64,000 bases of DNA from Pleodorina starrii (taxonomy: Eukaryota > Chlorophyta > Chlorophyceae > Chlamydomonadales > Volvocaceae): positions 293,501 to 357,500 of the forward strand of contig BRXU01000011.1 of NCBI GenBank assembly GCA_030267565.1, given 5' to 3'. Below, one piece after another: positions 35,701 to 46,176 of this stretch. Made by a program: the position numbers and the translations under genes. Under the pieces are notes generated by a model. The model was given only the letters and a program-made list of their open reading frames with translations. It made no database searches and was not told the origin of the DNA. How positions within the stretch are numbered: the first letter of the stretch is position 1; each line of letters opens with the position of its first letter.

Positions 35701-38700
35701 GGGTACCCGCACGCATTCTTCCCAGATATGCCAGGCACATAATTGTTGACATTCAACCGTGATGAGTTCTACCAGTGCAGGGGAAAGGGACACAGCTAAG
35801 GAGCCATGCGATTGCCTGCTGTTCGTCGTTCCCACACCAGGGCCCCCATCGATTACCCAGCCCTCTGCGAAGGCTGGGATCGAACTCGTGTACTTCCGGT
35901 CACATACTCATCATCAGTGCCCTAACTCTCAGGCACTTCCTAGGGGATGGCTAATTATTACACTACCCCGCCGCCGGTCCTCTCCTGCAGGATTATTGGG
36001 CCTTACCCGCAACGAACAACGACTGCACCGCTCGTGGCAGCCAGCTCACATGCGGCCTGAACACCCTGAGCTTTCTGGAGCGGCATTACCAGAATTTGCA
36101 GGAGCTCATCGAGTTCACCGCACGAGTGCAGTCTTGCTTTCTGGGCAGCCCACAGGCGTCATTTGGCTGGAGCGTGGGGGGTGCGCCGGCAGCTGCTGGC
36201 GGCGACAGCAGCAGCAGTGGTGCTGCGTCGGATGCTAACGCTGTGTACATATCACAGCTCCTTGCAACCATATACAGCAACGAGGGTGGGCTCAACCTGC
36301 AGCTGCTTGACGACAGCTTGGAGTCTTCAACAATGAGCAACATGGGAGCAATGCTGGCCAACCGAACAGCAGCAACAGGGGCAAACAAGTGCCCGACTGG
36401 CTGCGGTTACACCGTAATAGACATGGTTTTCCGTGAAAATGGGACTTCTGTTAACGGGACGAACTTCAAAAAGGCATTTTATCATCCATCAACTCAGACG
36501 GCTTTGTGTTACTCCTCGAGGTGGCGTGGATTTGAACATGTGCTTGGGATAGTTGGCAACATCACATCGCGCAATTTTCTCAGGTTCAATTATAGCAGCA
36601 CCACCGGCAGTGACGCGTCGTGGCAGCAGCAGGCATCGGCAAGTAGTGCCAACGCATCCACCAGCGGAGCAAGCGCCAACACAACAAATATATACCCATC
36701 CTGCGGCTTTCAGTTTGTTGGTTGCCTCCCACAAAATTACAGACCAGAAAGCATATCCAAGTTCTTCCTAGGCGGCGGTGACACTCCGGGCTCCGCGCTG
36801 ATCGCCCTCAGTAAATGGATGGCACGTATGGTGAGGAGGCCGTATTATCTACCCGTCCGTTACAGCATTGCGACAAGGGACTACACGGCGTCTGGGATGT
36901 TGAATAACAGCTACGAAGGCCTCCGTGCGTTGGGCCTGAACGCCTCCCTGGTGCTGGGTACTCAGAGCTTGGGCCTGAACGACTATCTCATGAGCCAGGT
37001 ATGTACGGCGCGGCAGGACGGATATCCGTGCAGGCGGCAGACATATGGGGGAATGAATCATGCAAGGCTATCATTTTATGAATGTCCTGCCTGCAAGCTA
37101 GCTACACGCAGTTAAATCAATCACGTGGCTCGCTCAGTGCAAACATTCACAGAAGTGTAGCGACTAAGACCCTCACCCACAGATAACACAACCACCCAAA
37201 AATTTTCGTATGTGGAAGGTTAGAGGGGCGAGACAGAAACTACCCCAGTGATCGTTCTCAGTGGTATGCTGCCAGTAAAGCCGTAGACGACGATATACTT
37301 TACTGTTTTACCCCAGAATAACGTACTCCAACCCTAGTGACCCCGTACTACTAAGTTATTGACGCGGCGTAATGTTCTACGGCCTAGGGCCCAGAGAATA
37401 ACTCTTTCACTTGTTCTAGTAGCGTTTGTTCTAGAGGCTAATGGCCCAGTTACAAGTAGCGTAGGCTAGAGTTTGTTACTCTCGAGTCTCGAATGTCGTA
37501 CGGTTGGGAGTCTTGTCGTACAGTTGGGTCTTGCGAACCGGGGAGGTTCGAGGGGGATCTTGATCAGGGAGCTTCACAGGCGTTGACTGCTTAGACGAGA
37601 GCGTTCGTGCAATCGTGCTAAGAGTCGGAGAGTCAGAGTCAGGATTTCCTTACTTCGAATGCTACAGATTATCAGATTGCTATTAGTCTCAGAGTCATTA
37701 GATGGGGCCAGGTACCATGACGTCAGCGGGGACTAACTAGCCCGATCTCAACTGCCTGCTCAAAGACTGCAAACTTGCGCCTTATATACTATTGGCGAAG
37801 CACCGTCGTACAGTGCAACGTAATGCACTTGGCCTGGCACAACGTAATACAACTATCTACCTCGCAACTTCCTTATGGCCTCGACCCCTCCTCCGGTAGC
37901 TAATCGAACGTGCATAATTCGAACCTAAGCGAAGGTGACTAATTGTGTAATGGCTTCCTGCAGCTTCTCTTTACGTAGCTACGTGAAGGTGTATGACAAT
38001 GTGCTTCGCTAACATCGTACAGCTTCTTAAACCTTCTATGAGGCTCAACCGCAGGTCTTTGTACATCGTGTCTTGACACAGAATACCTCTGTGATTAATT
38101 AACGGCTGACACAGATAACGGTAACCCACGTTTGTTCGCTACAGAAGGCTTTCGTTAATACTCATTATTGCAAGGCTATCGCTACTGCATTGCCTAGTAA
38201 GATAGCAGACGGCGGCCTGCGTTTGGTTCCGGTGCAACTTTATCCATCAGGGTCTTTCCGTGTGTCTGCGGGTGTAATTACGTATTCAAGCCAAATACAC
38301 AAGTGAACAACGTGCGCACATACGTATACAAAGGAAGCTGCCACTGAAGCACTGCGTGATATGATTTACCTTATCCTAGCTGACGAACAACTATGCGTGG
38401 TCAACTAGCTAGCGATACCATATGCGCATATAAGTTTACATGCTTCTCTGTATATCTATGTTACGTACTGCTGCAGATGCTCTTGGAGTCCCAAGCCCTA
38501 TACACAATCGAGACCTCCTCCTTCGACTTCGCCCAGGCACTGATCGACTTTGGCTTCGTTAAGGACTTCAGGCAGACGCAGATCGGCTCATTCATCCGAC
38601 AAGCAGCCACCGCAGCTGAGCTGTGTGGCAGCTTGAGTGACAGACTTGATCTGTGCAATTCCACTATCGATGCCCTGGCAGCGTCCCTTGATGCAGCCAC

Positions 38701-41700
38701 CAGAACAAAGTGCAATGACAGCATACTCTCGGATTTTGAGCGGTGCTGTGCTGTCCCCATTGTGGACTACCGCGGCCGTGGCCTCGAGGGGGTGCTGCCC
38801 AGCAGTTTCATTGCTTCGCCTGTGACAGTGTTTGCGGACAACCCTGGCCTTTGTGGGCTGATCTGGCAGCAAGCTCAGCAAGACACCAAGTATGTCTTGC
38901 GGAACTCGAACGTGCGTCTCTCGCTGATGGATTTGTCGGCGGGCGACCAGACCTTTGTCCTGAAACTGGTCCATGGGTCGCTAGGCACGGATGTCAAGGC
39001 TTACAACTTGCAAGGCCCCATTCGGGAGGGGGATGCCGTCAAGGTGTGTGCTCTCCTGGATACGGGCACCGTACTCGTCATGGACGTTCTCAGCAAGGCA
39101 TGCAAGGAGATCTTCAAGGCGGTTCAGCACTCCAGTGACCCAAACTGCTTGCAGTCAACAGTCCTCGAGTTGAGTTTTTTCGCCGCTGCTCTGCGTGTGG
39201 ATGAGTACAACGGATTCATCAGCGCCTACGATGCTGGACTGGTTTGTGGTGATCATGGGAGGATTTATCGAGCACGTGTGGCGGCTGTCACCTGGGGTGC
39301 AAGCATAGCAACTGCAGTCAGCCTGTGCATCCTTTTTCTCCTGGCCCCGACCCTTCTTCGGAAAATAAAAAGTCGGCTCAAATCCAAGACCGGAGCCCGC
39401 CACGAGCAGTTCCGACGCTGGCTACACCGCTTGAAGGCGGCTGCTGACTCGGTACAATTTCTCAGACTGCCGTTACTGCTGCTAATTTTCGTGTATGATG
39501 AAATTACAGATTGGGTATTTGTTTCTGAGATCGCCGCCTACGGGAACGTTGGCGGGACGTACACCGTTGGCTGGTTGCATTTCACAAAAAACACAGTAAC
39601 CTTATACTACCTGTTGTGCGTTTTACTGCATCGTTATGGCGATTATGATACGATCCGTCGTTGTGGTCACCATTTTGACGGATATAATAAAATCCGATTG
39701 TGTCTGGTGGGTCTTGTCGGCATAATGCAGTTCATCAGCCTTTGGGTTGTCGTCGGGGCGACTACGGGCATGAAAAAGCTGAGGCTGCTGTCAACCAACG
39801 CCTTTGCGCCTCAGCTTGCCCTGGAGGCTCGTAACATGTTCCTGATCACCTCAATTCCCAGCATTACGTCCCAATTTGTTCTGTTCATGCTGGATGAAGC
39901 GGGTGGCTTGGAGGGTGTGCGCAATTGGTTTGTGCAGCTAGCTCACGCAGTAGCAGCTACATTGAGGCAGGTCAGCCGCTGCTGCAGGCAGCAAAATGAC
40001 GGCAACCAGCTGCAAAGTCAGGACTCTGGAAATGATGCTGAAACACCGAGGCATGCTGCAAGAACAACGACGACGACTGCTGACGACAACACCTGTATCC
40101 TGAGACGCATTGCTCGGCGCTTCGGGGAGGTTTGGAAAAACGACAAGTACTGCGCCATTCCCCTGATCTTCATCGAGCTTTTCGGCGAGAGTGTGGCCCA
40201 GGGCGTCGCACAGACGGTCATGTGGACGAATGGGTCGACACTCGCGGCCACAAGAACATTTGTACAGAGCAACGTTGGTTCCGCGGTCTCCATCGTCATG
40301 ACTACGTTCAGCATGTTCCGGCTAATTGTCCTGCCGTGCATTCCTTGGCTGCTGGCCGCCACATCTAACGAGCAGGTTGATGGGAATTTTCCAATGGAGG
40401 AGAGGGCAGCGCCTAAGTGCGCCGGCAACATGGCGGCATCCTCGCCATCAGCAGCGGATGGCTCATCACCAGGCGCACGGAGCTACAATACCTCAGAATA
40501 CACACCCACAAGTTCTGAGGCCGAACTGAGTGAGTGAATTGGGATATTCAAGCATATACGTACCATGTCGGGCAGGGCACATAGATAGGGCCGAACGGAT
40601 AGATGGCTCCCCTTGAATTTCCACGTCCAAAACTGCACGCACGTTCAACGTGTAGGGTTTAGGGTTCTCCCTCTGTTCTTGCCTGCACCGCCTGCACCGT
40701 ATTAGATTTATACTCAACAAGGTAGCCCCTGCTTACTTGTTGCGGGGCGAAGCCCCGTAACAAATAAACAAGTGCTTGACGAAACCCTTGGTTGCGAGCG
40801 ACACGCCAAACAGAAAGAACATGAATGTAACGTCTGGGAGACACCCGGAAATGTCAACTAGTGCCTTTGCCATACGTTACAAATGGTTTCGAGATACGGA
40901 CCCTTATAACCCGCTCTCGACGGGGAATCTCAGTGAAAGCTTTGGTCGTGGGTTCGGTCCTGACAAACGTCAGCAAAGGTCCTCGCTCTGAACCTGAACC
41001 TTGTGGCAGGAGTGGTGCCCGACCTGACGCAATGTCGTCCCTAGACGGTTGCGGCGGATGATTGGTGGAGGGTGAGGGGCTAAAACCGGTCCCGGGACGG
41101 TCCCTCCAAAGGGGGGGTAGGGTAACGTCTGGGAGATACCCGGAAATGTCGACTAGTGCCTTTGCCATACGTTACAATGAAAGAACGCCCATGAGGTGTC
41201 GCTGAAAATATTGTTTATTGTCAGTCATCTACTATCCCTCCATACATGCCCGGTCGATACGCCTCTTGCTCGCATTTTCGGTTTCCATTGCAGACGGCCA
41301 GCCGCCGGCAGCGGAGACAGTGACAAGGGCCCCTGATGTACCGGAAATGCCTTCCTCGGCCGTCCGTAGTGGCCGTATCGTCGGTGAAGCGGGCACCACT
41401 GACGGTGTCACGGCAGTGTCTGGGGCGGGTGCGTCCACGTCGAACGTCCCTTCGCCTGGTGTAAGGGTGCCCCCTTCGCTGCATGTGAAGGAGCAGCAAA
41501 AGCCTGCAGCGGCGGCCAGCAGCAGCGGCGGCGGCAACAGCGGCGGCGGCAACAGCGGCGGCGGCCAAAGCGGCGGTAGCAACAGCGGCGGCGGCAACAG
41601 TGGCGGCGGCAACAGCGGCGGCGGGCAAAGCGGCGGCGGCAACAGCGGCGGCGGCAACAGCGGCGGCGGCAACAGTGGCGGCAGCCAAAGCGGCGGCGGC

Positions 41701-42390
41701 AACAGAGACGGCGGCAACAGCGGCGGCGGCCAAAGCGGCGTCGGCAACAGCGGCGGCGGCCAAAGCGGCGGCGGCAACAGCGGCGGCGGCAACAGTGGCG
41801 GCGGCAACAGCGGCGGCGGCAACAGCGGCGGCGGCCAAAGCGGCGGCGGCAACAGCGGCGGCGGCAACAGCGGCGGCGGCAACAGTGGCGGCGGCCAAAG
41901 CGGCGGCGGCCAAAGCGGCGGCGGCAACAGCGGCGGCGGCCAAAGCGGCGGCGGCAACAGCGGCGGCGGCAACAGCGGCGGCGGCCAAAGCGGCGTCGGC
42001 AACAGCGGCGGCGGCAACAGCGGCGGCGGCAACAGCGGCGGCGGCAAAAGCGGCGGCGGCAACAGCGGCGGCGGCAAAAGCGGCGGCGGCAAAAGCGGCG
42101 GCGGCAAAAGTTCAAAGGCTAATCAAGTACATCCTGAACCCTCCGAGCAACTGGAGGGGGAGCAGCAACAGCACAAGCACCGGTCACTGCCGCCACCAGC
42201 AGCTGCAGCGCCGGAGCCAAGGACAGCAGAAGAGTCCCCAGGGCGGAGGCCGACTGCTACCTCGGTGGCTTCCCCAGAAAGAGCGATGCGGGAGGGTGCT
42301 AGGAGGGAACCCAGCCCAAAGAAGCCACTATCCAGCAGCAACAAAAGCCTGCGACAGGCCGGGAGCCCAAGCCCCCCACCGCCAACCTAG
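29734..42390 (+). CDS. Lectin-like polytopic membrane protein with Gly-rich tail
   Basis: Exons 29734-29815, 30408-30491, 31384-31563, 33547-33730, 34039-34157, 34986-35377, 35991-36998, 38477-40529 and 41294-42390 close in phase to 1,732 aa. Residues 1-26 are a signal peptide (LVMLALFLL core, cleavage after ASA). About 28-216 resembles a ricin-B-type beta-trefoil lectin: NNDTCLGPR, LHLQPC, SKCLTRS, VRLEPCN and NQFFRV. About 217-290 is Cys-rich, possibly CVNH-like, followed by an SPPP linker (about 301-321) typical of volvocine surface glycoproteins. Residues 348-950 are a large Asn-glycosylation-rich ectodomain, including an LRR-cap-like ADNPGLCGL. Seven hydrophobic segments lie near 954, 1013, 1057, 1092, 1138, 1243 and 1290; YDEITDWVF and FIELFGESVAQ are reminiscent of XK-related proteins, an inference only. 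The tail has about 39 GGGNS/GGGQS/GGGKS units. Intron 2 uses a GC donor. Probably a cell-surface protein; ligand unknown. Confidence 0.7.
29774..30010 (-). other. Antisense lectin-like fragment in intron 1
   Basis: The minus strand of intron 29816-30407 is open and reads GYACTIGAG, then ARTVRLYECQNPL, then GQYWSH. This resembles one beta-trefoil lectin repeat (VxLxxC then QxW), the same type as in the sense gene. It could be an inverted fragment of a paralogue. No start, splice sites or partner exons are evident, and chance resemblance is possible. Confidence 0.2.
31564..33546 (+). other. Large intron of the lectin-like gene
   Basis: 1,983-bp intron with GTGCGT donor and CACAG acceptor. It contains the 17-bp-arm hairpin at 32195-32237 and two similar GGGGCCCGGGG-containing stretches near 32410 and 32705, possibly remnants of a repeat. 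No coding exon with matching phase was found. Confidence 0.5.
32195..32237. repeat. Perfect inverted repeat, 17-bp arms
   Basis: GGGATGTGGCGCACCCC, a 9-nt loop, then its exact complement. GC-rich arms would form a very stable hairpin in DNA or RNA. It lies within the large intron 31564-33546. Confidence 0.9.
36999..38476 (+). other. Large intron before the membrane domain
   Basis: 1,478-bp phase-0 intron (GTATGT donor, CTGCAG acceptor). More AT-rich than the exons, with repeated TCTAGAGGC/CTAGTAG-like words near 37400-37480 and TCGTACAGTTGGG twice near 37497-37530. No domain-bearing frame seen. Confidence 0.5.
40827..41175 (-). mobile_element. Non-autonomous element with terminal direct repeats, copy 2
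   Basis: Reverse-oriented relative of 17856-18205. The 54-bp terminal repeats are at 40827-40880 and 41122-41175, both GTAACGTCTGGGAG...CATACGTTAC, with a shared ~240-bp core including a stretch around CCGGTCCCGGGACGGTCCC. The two terminal repeats differ at only two or three bases. Flanks share ATGAA only, so the target duplication is degraded or shorter here. It lies in the last intron (40530-41293) of the lectin-like membrane gene. Confidence 0.8.
41521..42108 (+). repeat. 15-bp coding repeat (pentapeptide GGGNS/QS/KS)
   Basis: About 39 tandem GGCGGCGGCAACAGC-type units with AAC/CAA/AAA substitutions at one codon, giving Asn, Gln or Lys. All six frames are nearly open across it, and the Pro/Leu-rich, Ala-rich and Arg/Cys-rich alternative frames are artefacts. 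The Asn-to-Lys shift is ordered: Lys units cluster at the 3' end. Confidence 0.9.
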
Positions 42391-42842
42391 AGGTAGATAA
42401 AAGACTGCTGCACTCGTTGAGCGTGTATGTCGCGTGTGTGCCAGCGTAAACACTTCAGGGAAGACGCTGTCGCCGCGGCAGCAGGCAGGTGGCTGGTGTC
42501 ACGTTTGACTCACAGAGGGGCACAGCGGAATCAATCCTGGTGTGAAGCCGTCAGCAGGGCCCGACGGCCGCATGCAGTCTGGGATAGATGTTCCTCGGCG
42601 TGGTCAACCTACCTACCTGTCCTATCTATCAGTCGCTGCAACAGGCCGTTTATTGTTTATTGTCCGAGATTGGGCGCGGCGAGGGTCACCTCTGGTGGTT
42701 GCTCCGCCGGCGGCGTAATCGGAAAGACGGACGCGTGCGTGGGTGCGTGTAGGGAGGAATCGCCACAGCGGCCAGCGGCACTGACGCGGCGTGAGGGGGG
42801 GGCGTTATGGCTGGGTGTATGGGTATGTGACTGGCGTCCCTT

Positions 42843-43213
42843 TTATGACTGCGTTTATGACTGGGAGTATGTGTGGGTTTGTGACTGGCGTCCCTTTATG
42901 ATGTATGACTGGGTTTACGACTGGGTGCGTTTATGACTGGGTGTATGACCGAGGAGATGCTTTATGGCTGGGCCTTTACCCGGGTGTGAGAAGGTTGCGC
43001 GCGCGAGGCTAGCGCTCTCTCTTAGCGTTTTATTTGATCTGCCTTGCTTGCCCGCCAGGGCCCGCCGCCATACAGATGTGTTGGCATGCAGGGGCCGCCG
43101 CCACAGTGGCCACAGTGATAATGAGGCGCGCGGTGGCCAGCTGGCTGGGTCCGTCATCATGGACAGGACTTGCTTTGGCTTATGACTGCGTTTATGACTG
43201 GGAGTATGTGTGG
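42843..43213. repeat. 34-bp exact direct repeat pair
   Basis: The 34 bases at 42843-42876, built of TTATGACTG units, recur exactly at 43180-43213. Similar shorter units occur between 42895 and 42960, suggesting a partly dispersed minisatellite. Confidence 0.75.
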
Positions 43214-44755
43214 TCAAACAGGATGGGAAAATACTTGATGACAGCCGCAATTGACTGCGTGGGTGTATGTGTACACAGCGTTTACACTCCGTACCTTGCT
43301 TGTTAACTTGTCATATATATATATTACCGGCAGCCTGTTGCTGCCTGTATGTGCCTTCAAAAACGATATGGTGTTGTTACGGTGCGCTATATATAGACAC
43401 GTCCAGACCCGCTGCTGTGTCTTCTGCCTCGCCGTGCGTGCGTGGCGGCTGCAATCGGAATGTTGAACATGTTTACCGTTTTCCCGAGCGGACGGATCTC
43501 AACGCCGCTGGTTACGTGAGAGGAGTACGCAAGCGTCTTTTAGCTACGTATTTCCTCGTTTTATTAGCTACTCGTTATCGGCTTCACGATCGGACCAATT
43601 ACCTACGCTTAGTTGAGTTGTGGCGCTGTTGCGGTAGGACCTTCGTTGTGGGACGTCTACGTACCTGCCTTACCTGGCGGGCTTACCTCGCTCGCCATTA
43701 CGTCAATACTTGGACGTGCGTGGGCCATTGCCAGGGCTGCAACAAGCCCGCTGTCTCCTTCTCCGCTGCGATATTTCCTTTTTACCCCCTCTCCAGCCAA
43801 GCCCAAGTAATATAAGGTACTGAACGTGAGCACTGGTACCCTGAATGGATTGCTTGGCGGCGGCTGTCTCACGCAGAGCAATTTTGCACGCGTGTGCTCG
43901 CTGCTGCAAGCAAAACCGCTGCCCAGGCTGACGCGCCTGCGTGCACGAGCCTGCGTGTGTGTGTGCCCATGTTATGCATGCGTGTGCGTGTCCGTACGTC
44001 GGTGTGAGAACCGAACGTGTCTTGTTTGTATGCTTGAATGCGCAAGCTCGCCTCGAGGCTGCGTAAGGGGCTACATATCGATACGATACGTGCCATAGAT
44101 GTTTTTACTCCTTCACTCGCTTCCCGTATCCGTCGTACGTTACACAATACGACAAGCTTTCAATTGGTATGAGTGACCAGTAGCAGAAAAGTGGCTGCTT
44201 GTGCCAAGGGCAAATTAGGCGCACAAACGATTTTCACAAGTGCGTGTTTCGTATGAGCGGGGTTCGCATTCTTCGTCTGGTCGCGCAATACGTACGTTAC
44301 TGCTGCTGTAGCCGGCCGGTCTTGCGCGCGCTGATGCGGGCCGCGCGCCTCGTATGTTGCAAACAGTCAAGGAACGAAGTCTGCGGCGGCTGAAGTTAGA
44401 CCGGCGGGAAGTCTGTGGCTGACGTGGGATACATGTGTGTTAATTGTTGGGCTTTTGCTGCTGGCGCTGCACGCAGACACGCCTGCTGCTGGGTGCGTGC
44501 GGGAGGTTGAGCTAGCTTCGCTTCCCCATCAAGTTTAAATAGGGCCGGGACATCTGTGGTTGGGTTGGGCTGAACAACCCTGAACCTTCGTTGGGATCTA
44601 CCGTCATTTCGTTCCCTCCCGCCGGTTTGACGGAGGGGTTGGTGAACACGCACAGCTAGCTGACCGGTTACATTTGACTGCTGATGATGAGCCGCCGGAC
44701 AGTGCGGACGGTGATGACTCGCAAGTGCGGGTCATACGGCCAGAAACTAACGTTT

Positions 44756-44777
44756 ATGTTCATGTTAACATGAACAT
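44756..44777. repeat. 22-bp perfect palindrome
   Basis: ATGTTCATGTT joined directly to AACATGAACAT, with no spacer. Could be a dimeric protein-binding site; there is no nearby gene start to support that. Confidence 0.8.
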
Positions 44778-46176
44778 GAGATAGCTTCGTCAGTGGAGTT
44801 TTTTGATTGGCTGCTGGTTGATGATTGCTGTTGCACGTACGGTTATGGCAGGTGCGTGCTACGGCGCACGAGTGCCGCCGCCAAGAGGCAGGCAGGCGCA
44901 AGCGGCGGGGGCGAGGCTCACGGTGTGTTTGCCGTCGATCCGACGTACGAACGTCAGCGTCAACCAAAGTGAAGGCATCGTGCGGCGTGCGGCCGTGTAA
45001 GATGGGTGCGCGTGGTGGAAATCGCTCTGTCCGCTTTGTGCGTTGCGGGCGGATGGTGAAGTTTCGGCGGGTGGCTGGTGCGTGGGTAGTGCGCGGCGGA
45101 GAGCGGCGGCGGTCGAGGGATTACGAATCAGGGTTTGGAGCAAGCAGCGGGTGACAGATGATTTGCCGGTGACAAGTCGAATGAGACCGCTGTGGTAGTA
45201 CGTGTTCAGTACATCTATGTATTGGTGCGACTACCTACGAAGGCAGTTGTTCGCTGTGGGTGATATGATGGCAATAATAATGGACCATCGCGGAATGAAT
45301 CGCCGGGTGTGTGTATGTACGTGGGCGGGCCGCCGTCGTCGGTTGCTTGGAGGGGGCAGTGCACGCAAGCTCTCTGAAATGGCGTGAGCGGATGGAAGGG
45401 ACGTCACCAAGCAACCCCCGAGTTCAACCACAAAACGCTGAATATGGACGCGTTGCGTGTTTGTGTACGTATGTGTGTGTAGGCGCGAGTGGGTTGGGAC
45501 ACGTGCCTCAACGAACAACGGTAGAGAGGTACGATCTGGTGATAACTGGTACCGGTACTGGTAGGGGCACGGAAGCCCGTTCGAGCGAACAGTTGTGGAC
45601 ATACGCGCAGCTGCGTGCGTGGCTGCTGGCATGAACTACGAACGTTGTCCGCGGCCTGACGTACGGTGACACACGCGGCGGGATCGTACGTGGTGACCAT
45701 CCGTCGTGGATGCAAGCGGGGGGTGTCTGACGTTCGTTCGCACGAGTGCACCCTCAGGCCAACCGATGTCGTACTTTGCCGTACTATGTTGACGTTACGG
45801 GCTCCACGCAGCCTCGAGGCCTTCGTTCCAGGCACAGCTCAGGGCTAATAAGAAGGCACAGCCCGGATGACAGAGCATCTTGATGGGCGGTAATTGACTT
45901 GTGCTGGATGCGAAGCTATTCCGAATGTGCAATACGCAAGTCCGTACCCGCAACGCACCGGGGAGATAAGAGTCTGCCTCGTTGCCCCTGCCCCTGCCCA
46001 CCCGCCTTCCCCCTGCCCGCCCTTACCTCCCCGTGCACTCCTTGCTCCGCCGATCAATCGCGCCAACACTCGACGCATACACACGCGCTCACATCGCTTC
46101 CACGCACATAGGCTCATTACCTCAAAACCGAAGTCCGCTGCACCCGATGGCGCGACCCCCATGGGTCATCAGTTAA

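Larger units (their letters stand above)
42391..46176. other. Convergent intergenic region
   Basis: 3.8 kb between the stop of the lectin-like membrane gene (+) and the stop of the F-box/ankyrin gene (-). It contains TATGACTGGGT-type repeats (42843-42960, 43180-43213), an AT dinucleotide run near 43312-43324, GTGTGT-rich stretches (43950-43990, 45300-45320) and the palindrome at 44756-44777. A partial copy of the dispersed intronic motif lies near 43750-43795. No open frame shows a recognisable domain or plausible exon chain. Confidence 0.5.

Noticed and set aside
41221..42115. Long minus-strand Pro/Leu-, Ala- and Arg/Cys-rich frames
   Set aside because: They are the other frames of the 15-bp coding repeat and have no signals of their own.
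41218..42390. Gly-rich frame as a separate gene
   Set aside because: It has no ATG near its start, but a good CAG acceptor at 41291-41293 whose phase matches the GTGAGT donor at 40530 of the upstream membrane-protein gene.
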